Both the position numbers and the translations under genes were made by a program. A DNA stretch of 36,218 nt, taken from contig VXZK01000213.1 in the NCBI GenBank assembly GCA_009845545.1, positions 1 through 36,218 of the forward strand. Direction: 5' to 3'. Below the pieces are notes generated by a model, which worked only from the letters and a program-made list of their open reading frames with translations, ran no database searches and was not told where the DNA came from. The stretch comes from Candidatus Poribacteria bacterium. GTDB taxonomy: Bacteria > Poribacteria > WGA-4E > WGA-3G. Each line of letters opens with the position of its first letter. Position 1 is the stretch's first letter. Below, one piece after another: positions 1 to 9,277 of the stretch.

Positions 1-191
1 AAACTGGGAAGTTTATGCTACAAAGATGTCCATTTATTTATCGGCTTCACTATAATGACACAATTTTTTGTTTCCAAAGGTGCATTATTTCGGGAGAATC
101 GGAATTTTAACCTAAAAGTTGGGTTGGCTGTGGAATAACAGTTTGTTGGACGATATCCGTGTGTAAGAGGTTGTTAAGACCTGCTTATGAA

Positions 192-941
192 TTATCCAGC
201 AGTATAACCGCCATCGATCGGTAGGGCGATGCCTGTGACGAAGGCGGATTCATCAGAGGCGAGGTATAATGCGCCGTAGGCGATTTCTTCGGGCTGCGCG
301 AGTCGGCGCATCGGGTGCTTGTCCGCAAGTACCTGATATTCCTCTGGTGTTTTGATGACACCGGCAACCAACGGTGTCTCGACGAAACCGGGACAGATGC
401 AGTTGACTCGGATATTGTCTTTGGCATAATCGAGTGCCATCCCGCGAGTGAGATTCGTCACACCGCCTTTGGAAGCGACATACGCTGCCCGCACGTCCGC
501 TCCAACGATCCCGTAGATAGAGGACAGGTTGATGATAGAGCCGCCGCCGTTTTCCTGCATGGCGGGGATCGCTGCTTTGGCACAGAGGTAAACACCGGTG
601 AGGTTGACATCTAAGCAGCGATGCCAGTCTGCTTCTGGTAAGTCGCCGACAGGAAGGCGCATTGCGATGCCGGCACTGCTCAACAGAATATCGAGTTTTC
701 CGTATCTGCTGACGGTTTCCTGGACCATCCGCTCGGTGTTGTCTGAGATTGTCACGTCGGTTTGGACGTAAGTCGCTTCGTTGCCTGCGTCTCGGATGGT
801 GGCAAGGGTCTGGTTTGCACCGCTTTCATCGATGTCCGCAACGACTACTTTTGCGCCCTGTTCGGCAAACAGGATGGCTGTGGCTTTGCCAATGCCGGAT
901 GCGGCACCTGTTGTAATGGCTACTTTGTCTTTAAGTCGCAT
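192..941 (-). CDS. SDR family NAD(P)-dependent oxidoreductase
   Basis: A 249-residue classical short-chain dehydrogenase/reductase, close to the usual family length of about 250. The Rossmann nucleotide-binding motif TGAASGIG lies at residues 11-18. The structural NNAG motif appears as SSAG at 88-91. The catalytic set N113, S141, Y154 and K158 (YVASK) is complete, and the C-terminal PIDGGYTAG is typical. It is predicted to be a soluble cytoplasmic enzyme oxidising a secondary alcohol or reducing a ketone; the substrate cannot be read from the sequence, but FabG-like and sugar or polyol dehydrogenases are the nearest subgroup. An FAH-family hydrolase gene lies upstream on the same strand across a 209-base gap, so common transcription is possible but unproven. 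Confidence 0.92.
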   Translation of the reverse strand: MRLKDKVAITTGAASGIGKATAILFAEQGAKVVVADIDESGANQTLATIRDAGNEATYVQTDVTISDNTERMVQETVSRYGKLDILLSSAGIAMRLPVGDLPEADWHRCLDVNLTGVYLCAKAAIPAMQENGGGSIINLSSIYGIVGADVRAAYVASKGGVTNLTRGMALDYAKDNIRVNCICPGFVETPLVAGVIKTPEEYQVLADKHPMRRLAQPEEIAYGALYLASDESAFVTGIALPIDGGYTAG

Positions 942-1150
942 AATTTTAATAATAAGGTTTTACCGATTCCGTAGATGACAGTTGTCAATCAAGAAGTGTC
1001 TGTAATCCTGAAAATCTTGGTTCAGACGATTAGGGTAGGACATTGTCCAGTCAGATCATTCGTTGGGAAACGCCATCTGTCCTTGATAACCACAGTCTAA
1101 ACGAAAACCGGTTTTCGACAACGGAGAAAACCGAGCAGAAACCCCATAGT

Positions 1151-2074
1151 TTAAAGACCTTTCTCTGTCCATTCTGCTGGGTTCACTTCTGGTTCACCGA
1201 TTTGGTTTCTGAGCACACCGATATTCTCGATTTCAAGTTCAACGATGTCGCCCGGTTGAATCCAGCGGTCGAGTTCCCATCCGCACCCATTTCCAACGGT
1301 GCCGGACCCTAAAAATTCACCAGGATGCAGCGTCTCTGATTGTGAGACGAACGAAATCATCTCAGCGAAGGAGTAATACATATCGGATGTATTGCCGTCT
1401 GCCCAGACTTCGCCGTTGATTCTGGCAATCATTCGGAGGTTGTAGGGATCACGGATTTCATCTGGCGTGACGAGGCAGGGCCCCATGATATTGCTGTTAT
1501 CGAAATCCTTGCCCTTGGCGGGCCCGAGCGACAACGTCATGTGCCGGAACTGGATGTCGCGTGCGCTGATGTCGTTGTAAATGGTATAACCGGCGATGTA
1601 CTCGGGTGCTTCCTCTATGGAGATATTTTTTCCGGTTTTCGCGATGTAGATCCCCCACTCCAGTTCAAAATCGAGTTTTTCTGTATAGTTGGGCCACGTA
1701 ACAACGGCTTCGTGCCCGGCAATAGAGGACGGACTGGTACTGCCGCGGTAATAGTTGGGCAGTTTGAACCACTCCGGGGAGATCTCTTTACCAGTGATAC
1801 GTGAGGCAGCATCCATGTGGGTTTTAAATACGCCGAAATCCCGAAGGCTTGCTGGACGTGGAAACGGCGCGAGCAGTTGCACATCAGCAACAGGGAAGGT
1901 GCTGTCAGTTGTCTGGTCAATATGTTTTTGCGCGTCAGCGATGCAATTCTTTTCAAAAAATTCGTACATGTCTGAGGCGACTGCCGTGAGGTCAACAATT
2001 TGGTCACCAGCAGTCCACGCGCCGAGTCTTGGTGTGGCATCTGCTAATTGGGTTTGAAAGGTAACGAGTTTCAT
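1151..2074 (-). CDS. Fumarylacetoacetate hydrolase (FAH) family protein
   Basis: A 307-residue protein of the FAH superfamily, whose members cleave carbon-carbon bonds or isomerise 2-oxo acids using a divalent metal. The N-terminal lobe (about 1-70) precedes the catalytic fold. The metal-binding acids are visible as the FELE segment (E137, E139), with the conserved NDISARD segment at 167-173. The C-terminal half carries the LGSGTVGNGCG stretch that follows the family Gly-rich turn. There is no signal peptide, so it should be cytoplasmic. In bacteria this family acts in aromatic or sugar-acid degradation (for example 2-keto-3-deoxy acid or acylpyruvate hydrolysis); pairing with the SDR gene suggests a catabolic module. 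The exact substrate is unknown. Confidence 0.9.
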   Translation of the reverse strand: MKLVTFQTQLADATPRLGAWTAGDQIVDLTAVASDMYEFFEKNCIADAQKHIDQTTDSTFPVADVQLLAPFPRPASLRDFGVFKTHMDAASRITGKEISPEWFKLPNYYRGSTSPSSIAGHEAVVTWPNYTEKLDFELEWGIYIAKTGKNISIEEAPEYIAGYTIYNDISARDIQFRHMTLSLGPAKGKDFDNSNIMGPCLVTPDEIRDPYNLRMIARINGEVWADGNTSDMYYSFAEMISFVSQSETLHPGEFLGSGTVGNGCGWELDRWIQPGDIVELEIENIGVLRNQIGEPEVNPAEWTEKGL

Positions 2075-2177
2075 AGGTGCTCTTTTATGGTAATTTCGAC
2101 TCCGTGTTTAGATAGTTGTGTAGTAGTCTTGATTATACGATAGATGCGTTTAGAAATCAATTCTTTTTAAAATTTTC

Positions 2178-2206
2178 TTGCGTGTGCGATGTAGATATGG
2201 CATAAT
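2178..2206 (+). promoter_or_regulatory. Predicted sigma-70-type promoter for the MNT-HEPN gene
   Basis: TTGCGT at 2178-2183 and CATAAT at 2201-2206 are separated by 17 bases, upstream of the gene starting at 2278. The expected transcript start near 2213 leaves a leader of about 65 bases. This rests on consensus match only. Confidence 0.5.
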
Positions 2207-2277
2207 TAACGCTATATATTTACCTGTATCACTGTGTGTTCCTGCTATGAATATACGCCAACAGAAAAGGGACGATC

Positions 2278-3024
2278 ATGGTTAGCCGTCAAGACATTCA
2301 AGCGACATGTGATGACATCGTGCGCGAGTTCTCTCCGTTACAAGTTGTTCTTTTCGGTTCTTATGCGTACGGCAGGCCGACGGAGTCCTCCGATGTTGAT
2401 TTGCTGGTCGTCATGCCGGTGGCGAAATCGGAAACCCGCCGGCAAGAGGTAGAGATTCGGAAGCGTCTCGAGCGTCCTTTCCACCTGCATGTGCTTGTGC
2501 ATTCGCCTGAAGACTTGGCGTATCGTCTTGTGTATAACGATTGGTTTCTCCGAGAGATTACTGAAAAGGGCGAGGTGCTTTATGAAACGCCTAATTTTTT
2601 CTTGAAACCGGTAAAGAAGGAAGAAGACGCGATGAATCCATTGACAGAGGAGTGGGTGCAGAAAGCTGAAGGCGATTATACTGTGGCACAGCAATCCGCG
2701 CAAGGGCAGAATCCAGTAAATGATGTTATCTGCTTCCTGACTCAGCAGTGTGTTGAAAAGTATCTAAAGGCGTGGCTTCAAGAGGCGAACATCCCGTTTC
2801 CGAGGCCCCACGATTTACAAGAGTTATTGAACCTGATAGTCCGGACGCTACCTGCTTGGGATGCGTGGAGGGAAGATTTTTCAAAGTTGTCGGAACACGC
2901 GGTTGATCCGCGCTATCCTGGAAAATTCGCAACTGCAGACGAAACAGCACATGCGATGCACATCTGCAACGAAGTGCGACGAACTATCCGCGAGCATCTG
3001 AATTTATCGCCTGAATCCTCGTAA
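2278..3024 (+). CDS. Fused minimal nucleotidyltransferase-HEPN protein
   Basis: A 248-residue protein joining two modules usually encoded by adjacent genes. Residues 1-110 are a pol-beta-type minimal nucleotidyltransferase with the GS...SDxD signature: G27-S28, then S38-D39 and D41. Residues 119-245 are a HEPN domain, seen in FLTQQCVEKYLKAWL and the downstream HDLQELL helix. MNT-HEPN pairs form type VII (HepT/MntA) toxin-antitoxin systems in which the MNT partner AMPylates the HEPN nuclease, but COG2250-like HEPN proteins are not all toxins. The start has a good ribosome site (AAAAGGGA, five bases before ATG). An internal ATG at 2632 follows a purine-rich AAGGAAGAAG segment and matches where a free HEPN protein would begin. 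Confidence 0.85.
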   Translation: MVSRQDIQATCDDIVREFSPLQVVLFGSYAYGRPTESSDVDLLVVMPVAKSETRRQEVEIRKRLERPFHLHVLVHSPEDLAYRLVYNDWFLREITEKGEVLYETPNFFLKPVKKEEDAMNPLTEEWVQKAEGDYTVAQQSAQGQNPVNDVICFLTQQCVEKYLKAWLQEANIPFPRPHDLQELLNLIVRTLPAWDAWREDFSKLSEHAVDPRYPGKFATADETAHAMHICNEVRRTIREHLNLSPESS

Positions 3025-3065
3025 CCCTGACGACTATAACTGAGATAACCCTCATAACCGATCCC

Positions 3066-4025
3066 CTACACAGTTAAAGATAGGAACAATTCTTCCAAAG
3101 ATATTTCGGTTGAGTGCATTTCAAGCAGTTGCCATCCGCGTCCAACGATAGTTTCTGCTACCTTTGCCCGAATATCGGTTGTGGGTGTGTAGTGAAGGTG
3201 GAACGTCGCTGGGTTCGCTGTATTGACACCGGTTTGTTCAACCCGAATTACGTCGGGAATACCCGTGAGTATAGTGAGTATATCGTCAGCCGGCGCGCCT
3301 GCGATTTCAAGCGATAACGTTAAAGTTGTTACCGGTACGCTTTCCGTATTGTTCTGTTTAGATACGGCGCGACCATCCTCTAACTGAACATCCCCCGTAA
3401 TTTCGCCCCTGCTGATGATAATCAACCGTTCACACGTCATACTCGCTTCAGGTAAGATATGCGTGCTGAACAGGATTGTTCGCTCTTTGCCGAGTGCCTT
3501 GATTAATTCTCGGATTTCAACAATTTGCCGTGGGTCCAATCCGGAGGTGGGCTCGTCGAGGATTAGAACATCCGGCTCATGGATAAGAGCCTGTGCCAAA
3601 CCGACACGTTGCCGGAAACCGCGAGATAATTGACCTATAATTTGATGCCTACGTTCGGTGAGTCCACACGCCTCTATAGCGTTGTCCAACTGCGCTTTGA
3701 TGCTACCGCGCGGCACGCTACGGATTTTTGCCATATACTTCAGGTATTTCGTCACCGTCATTTCTGGATAGAGCGGCACGTTTTCTGGAAGGTACCCGAT
3801 GCGTTTGCGAACCTCTCTCGATTCTTTGAAAACATCATATCCAGCGATAGTAACGCGTCCGCTACTTGCCGGCATAAAGCAGGTGAGGATGCGCATCGTT
3901 GTGGTTTTCCCAGCACCGTTTGGACCTAAGAATCCGACAATTTGTCCCTTGCCTACCTGAAAGGAGATGTCTTTGAGTGCTTGGAAGGGCCCGTAGTTTT
4001 TTGTGATATTTTGGACTTCAATCAT
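3066..4025 (-). CDS. ABC transporter ATP-binding protein (GldA/NatA/CcmA-type)
   Basis: A 319-residue ATPase subunit. The Walker A motif GPNGAGKT is at 34-41, the LSRGF signature at 133-137, Walker B LILDEP at 154-159 and the switch His in STHIL at 189. The C-terminal extension of about 100 residues after the nucleotide-binding domain is typical of the gliding-motility/Na+-export/ABC-2 exporter branch. It should sit on the cytoplasmic face and power an ABC-2 type permease. No permease gene adjoins it here, so the partner must lie elsewhere. It converges with the MNT-HEPN gene across 41 bases. Heptamer repeats lie just upstream of its start codon. Confidence 0.93.
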   Translation of the reverse strand: MIEVQNITKNYGPFQALKDISFQVGKGQIVGFLGPNGAGKTTTMRILTCFMPASSGRVTIAGYDVFKESREVRKRIGYLPENVPLYPEMTVTKYLKYMAKIRSVPRGSIKAQLDNAIEACGLTERRHQIIGQLSRGFRQRVGLAQALIHEPDVLILDEPTSGLDPRQIVEIRELIKALGKERTILFSTHILPEASMTCERLIIISRGEITGDVQLEDGRAVSKQNNTESVPVTTLTLSLEIAGAPADDILTILTGIPDVIRVEQTGVNTANPATFHLHYTPTTDIRAKVAETIVGRGWQLLEMHSTEISLEELFLSLTV

Positions 4026-4032
4026 TTTAATA

Positions 4033-4067
4033 GTTATCAGTTATCGGTTATCGGTTATCAGTTAAGG
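4033..4067 (+). repeat. Short tandem repeat, period 7 (GTTATCR)
   Basis: Five consecutive heptamers read GTTATCA, GTTATCG, GTTATCG, GTTATCA and a degenerate GTTAAGG. They lie seven bases upstream of the ABC ATPase start codon. Related heptads occur at 8071, 22782 and 24107. Confidence 0.85.
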
Positions 4068-4148
4068 AGATATCTGATAACGCCAGAGTCTTCTAATAAA
4101 CTCCGAACTGATTGTTTCCTTTTCAAGGTTGCCCTATCACTAACAAGA

Positions 4149-5027
4149 TTAGGGGTTCCGCGGGATGCTGAAATTTAGGTCCCGATCTCTGCCCAATAGA
4201 TACGGATTGTTATCGGGTTGGACCGCTTCCGATTCGGCAAGGGCTTCTGGCAGATCGACTGTCACGGAATTTACCTCAACTCTATCGGGGTAGACTGTAA
4301 CTTGCTTCCACATCATTGGATAACAGATAATACCCGCGGAGACGATACACAACATACCTTGTTCTCTGAAAACGCGATTGAGATGCAAGTGTCCACAAAA
4401 GAATGCCAGAATCTGTTTGTCAAAAGGTGAAGTGATTTCAAGGACTTCTGCAGAGTTAGCAATCCTTGAACCGATACCTTGAAATTCGACGCTTGGAAAA
4501 GGGAGTTGGTGCGAGAATATGAAAACCTCTTCCTCGTAATCTCGTGCGCGCTTCAATTCACGTTCTGCCCATGCCAGTTGGTTGGTGCTAATATATCCGT
4601 GAGTTAAGTCTTCCGGGACTTCTTGTGAATCCAGAAGAATAAACCGAATATTTTCGTGCACAAAACTGACGGAACCCATGCCGTTGATACCAAAGCGTGC
4701 CAAGTAGGCATCTTTAGAACCGGTCTCCGGATGCAGATCGTGGTTGCCCGGGATGTAATAGCAAGGTGCATTGATACGTTGCCCAAGTTGTTGCGCTGCA
4801 TCAAGTGTTGCTTCGTATTCTTCCGCCGACATATCGAAACTTTTGCCGCCACACACGATATCCCCACCGTGAATCACAAATGCCGGATCAAACGCGTTGA
4901 GTTGTTCAACCAATTTTTCATAGAGCGCGAGGCTGTTTTTTTGTTGTTGTAGCCCGCCTGCGAAGTTCCTCGGTGCGTTTAGGTAGAGATGTGTGTCCGT
5001 AATAAAGGCGAATTTAAAAAGTATCAT
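4149..5027 (-). CDS. Metallophosphoesterase, calcineurin-like
   Basis: A 292-residue two-metal phosphoesterase when started at the ATG at 5027-5025. That start forms an ATGA overlap with the stop codon of the sulfatase gene and has AAAGGA upstream. A longer reading from 5069 would lie inside the sulfatase gene and adds only 14 unconserved residues. All calcineurin-fold metal motifs are present in order: DTH (D11, H13), GGD, GNHD, a lone His in FSHQLP, and GHLH. There is no signal peptide, so it is expected in the cytoplasm. The substrate is unknown; the fold covers phosphodiesterases, phosphatases and nucleotidases. Translational coupling with the sulfatase suggests joint removal of sulfate and phosphate esters from an imported substrate, which is inference. 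Confidence 0.9.
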   Translation of the reverse strand: MILFKFAFITDTHLYLNAPRNFAGGLQQQKNSLALYEKLVEQLNAFDPAFVIHGGDIVCGGKSFDMSAEEYEATLDAAQQLGQRINAPCYYIPGNHDLHPETGSKDAYLARFGINGMGSVSFVHENIRFILLDSQEVPEDLTHGYISTNQLAWAERELKRARDYEEEVFIFSHQLPFPSVEFQGIGSRIANSAEVLEITSPFDKQILAFFCGHLHLNRVFREQGMLCIVSAGIICYPMMWKQVTVYPDRVEVNSVTVDLPEALAESEAVQPDNNPYLLGRDRDLNFSIPRNP

Positions 5028-6376
5028 GATTCCTTTACGTAGCCTGTTGTGCCGTTTGGGTTGACCCATTCGGTTTCCCAGTGTGTTTCAATGCCTTCGC
5101 GCCATGTTTGTGCTGCTTCTGTCAATTCAGCGGTAAGTTCTGGATGTACGTCTTTCAGGTTCTCCGTTTCACCCATATCTGTTTTGAGGTTCGCGAGGTG
5201 TATATCGTCTTCTGGGGGCGCGCCCTCTACCAATTGACCGTTGAGTACGAGTTTCCAATTGTCACGACGTACGGCGGTCTGTTTACCCATCTCCCAATAA
5301 ATTTCGCTATGCGGTGTGGGTTCACCGTTTGCGACCATGGGTAAGACATCCCGTCCATCGAGGCTGTATTCGGAAGGATCACCGCCTGCTGCCGCGAGGA
5401 ACGTCGGAAACACATCCATGGCTGCGCCGACTTCACTGATGACCTGTCCTGCGGGGATCTGCTGTGGCCAGTTCATAATGCCGGGTGAACGGATACCGCC
5501 TTCGTAGAGACTGAATTTATGTCCTTTCAGTTTTCCTGCGGTGCCGCCGTAATACGGGTCCTGGGTGCCGTCTAACCAGTTTCGTGTCTCACGCGAGGGA
5601 CCGTTGTCGCTCTGAAAATAGGAGAACGTGTTTTCTGCGAGTCCGAGCCGCTTGAGTTCTGCGAAAATTTCGCCGACGCTATCGTCAACCGCGCTGAGCA
5701 TCGCCGCCATGATCTGTCTATCCCAAGGTAGATTCGGGAACCGATCGACGTATTTTTCTGGTGCGTGCATCGGGTAATGGGGTGCGTTGTAAGGCACGTA
5801 GAGGCAAAAAGGCTTGCCGAGTTCAACAGCCTTACGGATATATTTGATGGCATATTCCGTGATGAGTTCGGTGAAGTATTCGCCGTCCCGGTAAATCTCT
5901 TCGCCGTTTTCCCAGAGGTCGTGTGTCTGGTCGATGCCGGGTTGTCCTAAAGCCCAATAGAAGATGTGCGAAAAGAAGTCGATGCAGCCCGCCATGAATC
6001 CGAACCAATCGTCAAACCCATGGTGTTCAGGACGTGAGCCTTCGGCGAGTCCGAGATGCCATTTTCCGGACATTGCGGTGTAGTAGCCGTGTTCCTTCAG
6101 TGCGGTTGCGAGTGTGGGAACAGAAGGGGGTAGTCCTGTAGCGGTGCGATGTCCTGCTAAAATCGAGCGGACTCCGGCATGGCATGGGTAGCGTCCTGTC
6201 AGTAATGCTGCACGTGAAGGCGAACAGACAGGTGAATTCGAGTACCAATCTGTGAAGCGGGCACCTTGAGCTGCCATCCTATCGAGGTGTGGCGTTTTGA
6301 AGTCGGTCGCGCCCATACAGGATAGGTCACCGTACCCTTGGTCGTCTGTTAGAAAAATAATAAAATTAGGTTGCAT
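5024..6376 (-). CDS. Type I sulfatase (alkaline-phosphatase superfamily)
   Basis: A 450-residue arylsulfatase-type enzyme. The metal-binding DD pair is at D11-D12. The maturation motif CSPSR is at 51-55, with C51 the residue converted to formylglycine, followed by LLTGR. K105 and H107 in GKWHLG and a later SDNGP motif complete the active site. No signal peptide is visible: the protein starts MQPNFIIFLTDDQ, so unlike many sulfatases it should act in the cytoplasm. Its start has a GGAGAAG ribosome site. It begins 20 bases after the comM stop and overlaps the metallophosphoesterase gene by four bases. Maturation needs a formylglycine-generating enzyme or radical-SAM anSME; no clear one is encoded in this window. 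Confidence 0.95.
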   Translation of the reverse strand: MQPNFIIFLTDDQGYGDLSCMGATDFKTPHLDRMAAQGARFTDWYSNSPVCSPSRAALLTGRYPCHAGVRSILAGHRTATGLPPSVPTLATALKEHGYYTAMSGKWHLGLAEGSRPEHHGFDDWFGFMAGCIDFFSHIFYWALGQPGIDQTHDLWENGEEIYRDGEYFTELITEYAIKYIRKAVELGKPFCLYVPYNAPHYPMHAPEKYVDRFPNLPWDRQIMAAMLSAVDDSVGEIFAELKRLGLAENTFSYFQSDNGPSRETRNWLDGTQDPYYGGTAGKLKGHKFSLYEGGIRSPGIMNWPQQIPAGQVISEVGAAMDVFPTFLAAAGGDPSEYSLDGRDVLPMVANGEPTPHSEIYWEMGKQTAVRRDNWKLVLNGQLVEGAPPEDDIHLANLKTDMGETENLKDVHPELTAELTEAAQTWREGIETHWETEWVNPNGTTGYVKES

Positions 6377-6396
6377 GCTTCGACTTCTCCATCGTG

Positions 6397-7935
6397 TTAA
6401 TTTTTCCAGAAACTCCGGTCTAAGCTCCGATATTGTATGGCTTCAGAGACATGAACTGCCTCTATATTCGGGTTTTGATCGAGGTCTGCGATGGTGCGTG
6501 CGACCTTCAAAATTCGGTCATAGGCGCGTGCACTTAATCCTAATTGGTTAATCGCAACCCGGAGTAAATCTTGTGCCTGATCGTCAACTTTACAGTATTC
6601 TCGTATCTGTTTTGATTGCATACCAGCGTTGGCGTGTATTGTTGTGTTTGCAAAACGTCCGTGCTGAATTTGGCGTGCCGCTTCGACGCGTTCTTGGACA
6701 CGTGCCGACGGTTCGCCCGTTGTTTCGGCAGCGAGTTCGGCGTATTTCACCGCTGGCACTTCAACTTGGATGTCGATTCTATCCAATAACGGTCCCGAAA
6801 TTCGGGAGACATAGTTCTGAATCTGGTTCGGCGTGCACTTACAATCTCGGCTTGGGTCGGTGAAAAACCCGCAGGGACAGGGGTTCATGGCTGCGACGAG
6901 CATGAAATTTGCGGGATAAGTGAGCGATGCCGCTGCCCGCGAGATCGTCACCTGCCGGTCCTCAAGCGGCTGTCGCATAACCTCAAGGACGTTCCGCCGG
7001 AATTCAGGGAGTTCGTCCAAAAAGAGCACACCGTTATGCGCGAGACTCACCTCCCCAGGACGCGGTACATTTCCACCACCGATTAAGCCTGCGTCTGAAA
7101 TGGTATGGTGTGGTGAACGGTACGGACGCGTCACAACCAAAGGCGTATCGCTTGGCAGAACACCGATAATACTCTGAATTTTAGTTGTTTCAAGGGATTC
7201 GTCCATTGAAAGTCTCGGGAGGATAGACGGGATTCGCTTTGCGATCATCGTCTTTCCGGAGCCGGGCGGTCCGATCATAATGAGGTTATGCCCACCTGCG
7301 GCAGCGACTTCAATGGCGCGTTTAACGTGTTCTTGCCCTTTCACATCAAGTAGGTCGATGTGGGTTTCTGGATGCGCGGTGTGTGCGTCAGTGTCGTGTG
7401 TGTAGGGTTCTGGTGCTATTTCCTTCTCTGAATTGAGAAATGCGGCAGCCTCCGATAGGCTCTGAATCGGATAGACGTTCACACCCTCTACAATTGCTGC
7501 TTCTTTAGCGTTTTCGGCGGGTAAAATAAGATCTGCTATGCCGTTCTCTTTTGCGGCGATGGCTATGGGTAGTCCGCCCTGTATGCCTCGGATATTTCCA
7601 TCAAGGGCGAGTTCGCCCAAAATCATGGCATTTTCGAGTCTCGCAGGATTTACCTGATTGGTAGCCGTCATAACACCGATTGCGATGGGAAGGTCAAACG
7701 CTGAACCCGCTTTTCGGATGTCCGCAGGTGCTAAATTTGCCGTGATTCGGGTCTGCGGGAAATAGAAACCAGAGTTCTTAATAGCTGCCGTAACCCGATC
7801 CCGGCTCTCTTTGATCGCGCTATCGGGTAAACCGACGGTGCTGAAGGACGGAAGTCCGCCAGCGACATCTACTTCAACTTTTACAATATAGGCATCAATT
7901 CCCAGCAACGCACTGCTTAGGACTGTTGCGAGCAT
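6397..7935 (-). CDS. comM: YifB/ComM family Mg-chelatase-like AAA+ ATPase
   Basis: A 512-residue protein of normal ComM length. Residues 20-145 form the N-terminal ChlI-like domain (seen in [21 protein letters not shown]). The AAA+ core has Walker A GPPGSGKT at 222-229, a [11 protein letters not shown] Walker B, and the CPCGFF segment of the Cys-containing insertion typical of this family. The C-terminal helical domain includes [19 protein letters not shown]. ComM is known as a hexameric helicase promoting branch migration during natural transformation, but many non-competent bacteria also carry YifB. The gene heads a tight minus-strand run with the sulfatase and metallophosphoesterase genes. 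Confidence 0.95.
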   Translation of the reverse strand: MLATVLSSALLGIDAYIVKVEVDVAGGLPSFSTVGLPDSAIKESRDRVTAAIKNSGFYFPQTRITANLAPADIRKAGSAFDLPIAIGVMTATNQVNPARLENAMILGELALDGNIRGIQGGLPIAIAAKENGIADLILPAENAKEAAIVEGVNVYPIQSLSEAAAFLNSEKEIAPEPYTHDTDAHTAHPETHIDLLDVKGQEHVKRAIEVAAAGGHNLIMIGPPGSGKTMIAKRIPSILPRLSMDESLETTKIQSIIGVLPSDTPLVVTRPYRSPHHTISDAGLIGGGNVPRPGEVSLAHNGVLFLDELPEFRRNVLEVMRQPLEDRQVTISRAAASLTYPANFMLVAAMNPCPCGFFTDPSRDCKCTPNQIQNYVSRISGPLLDRIDIQVEVPAVKYAELAAETTGEPSARVQERVEAARQIQHGRFANTTIHANAGMQSKQIREYCKVDDQAQDLLRVAINQLGLSARAYDRILKVARTIADLDQNPNIEAVHVSEAIQYRSLDRSFWKN

Positions 7936-8070
7936 ACAAGTGTTTCCTTCCGATTTGCGCTAATTTGAATAGTTCGGCTCGTTCGTATTGTAGGTGCTAT
8001 CTACACCAGTGAACTTCGGCACTATCATATCACGAGTTAAATTAACGGGTCAACAGATTTCGACGCAAAG

Positions 8071-8100
8071 GTTTTCAGTTTTCGGCGGTCAGCAATCAGC
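8071..8100 (+). repeat. Heptad-type short repeat
   Basis: Four heptamers with the pattern GnnnTCR: GTTTTCA, GTTTTCG, GCGGTCA, GCAATCA. They lie between the channel gene end (8125) and the comM start, and belong to the same period-7 family as 4033-4067. Confidence 0.65.
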
Positions 8101-8124
8101 AAGTGGAAAACCGAATGGCTCAGA

Positions 8125-9129
8125 CTAACTTAAATCGCCTGTAAGTTTGTGTAATATTTGTAACTGTTTCTGATTGGCTATAACTAATAAAGCCTCCCCG
8201 GCTACCATTTTCTTATCTCCGGGTGGATTATAGAGGAACGTTCTGTCGTTATCTCGGATTGCGATGACAACTAATCCGGTTTGTTCTCGAATGCTTGCGG
8301 CTTTGAGTGAGATTCCGTCGAGGGGTGAATCTTTTTGAATAACGGATTCAGTAAACTGAGCCCCGTCTCGATTTTGTGTGATATTTTCCAAAAACCCGAC
8401 AAGTTGTGGTTGGAGTATACCGGATGCGAGGCGCAGGCCGCCAATATGATCGGGCAAGACGACTTCATCAGCACCGGCGGTGATAAGTTTTCCTGGGGAA
8501 TTGTCTTCGACGGCTTTGGAAGCTATGCGTAGGTGTGGGTTCAGTTTCCGCGCGGAGATGACGACAAATAGGTTATCTTGGTCGCGGCTGAGACATGTGA
8601 CAAGACCGCTTGCGTTCGCGATACCTGCGCGGACGAGTAATTCATCATCGGTTGCATCGCCGTGGAGATACGGAAAATTTCGTGTATCGGTGAGATGGAT
8701 TAATCGTTCTTCCTCGGATTCGATGCCGACGAAATCTACTTCCGCTTTCAGCATTTCGTCGAGGACATGCACCCCGGTATCACCGAGTCCGCAAATAATA
8801 TAGTGGTTTGATAATTTATCGACGGTTCGAGTCATTCTTTGTTGTCGGAAAAAATTCTGCAGTTGCCCTTCAATCAGAACTGTGGTGGCAACAGTAACAC
8901 TGTAAGTAAACACGCCAATCCCGCCAAGGAGGAGCAATATCGTGAATATGCGTCCCCTGTCGCTCATTTCCAGATCGTCATGTCCAGCGGTTGTTAAGGT
9001 AATGACAGTCATATAGACTGCGTCAAGAGGGTCCCATCCACTTTCAAGCATCAGATAACCGATGGTTCCCGTCACGAGTAAGCCGGCGAGCATTACGAGA
9101 GCGATTATAATTTTGCGTTGATAATTCAT
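8125..9129 (-). CDS. TrkA-N/RCK ion channel protein with degenerate selectivity filter
   Basis: A 334-residue two-TM channel with regulatory domain, like MthK. TM1 is about residues 7-27, TM2 about 62-86. The RCK/TrkA-N Rossmann domain starts near 108 with GLGDTG at 114-119, and a TrkA-C domain covers about 250-334. The pore loop sits between the helices (GWDPLDAVYMTVITLTTAGHDD), but the expected TVGYGD filter reads TTAGHDD. K+ conduction cannot therefore be assumed. The protein should be an inner-membrane tetramer gated by a nucleotide or ion bound to the RCK domain. The gene appears monocistronic or to follow the DUF1844 gene at a distance of 148 bases. Confidence 0.88.
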   Translation of the reverse strand: MNYQRKIIIALVMLAGLLVTGTIGYLMLESGWDPLDAVYMTVITLTTAGHDDLEMSDRGRIFTILLLLGGIGVFTYSVTVATTVLIEGQLQNFFRQQRMTRTVDKLSNHYIICGLGDTGVHVLDEMLKAEVDFVGIESEEERLIHLTDTRNFPYLHGDATDDELLVRAGIANASGLVTCLSRDQDNLFVVISARKLNPHLRIASKAVEDNSPGKLITAGADEVVLPDHIGGLRLASGILQPQLVGFLENITQNRDGAQFTESVIQKDSPLDGISLKAASIREQTGLVVIAIRDNDRTFLYNPPGDKKMVAGEALLVIANQKQLQILHKLTGDLS

Positions 9130-9277
9130 TCTCCAACTTTGTGGCGTTATACTTCATATTTTGAAGCGTGTCTGCTGAGAAGTTCCTTTGATCCCGCTAA
9201 GTCTAATGCCGTTTTTTCGTGCAGCGTTTGACAGCAGGATTTGGATCGTGTCGTGCGATGTCTTTGCGGGACACCGG

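Noticed and set aside
1031-1048. GTAGGACATTGTCC as another GTAG-type REP
   Set aside because: The palindrome has a one-base loop and only five pairs, within the range expected by chance.
4030-4070. CRISPR-like repeats
   Set aside because: The units are seven bases long without spacers, so this is a short tandem repeat and not an array.
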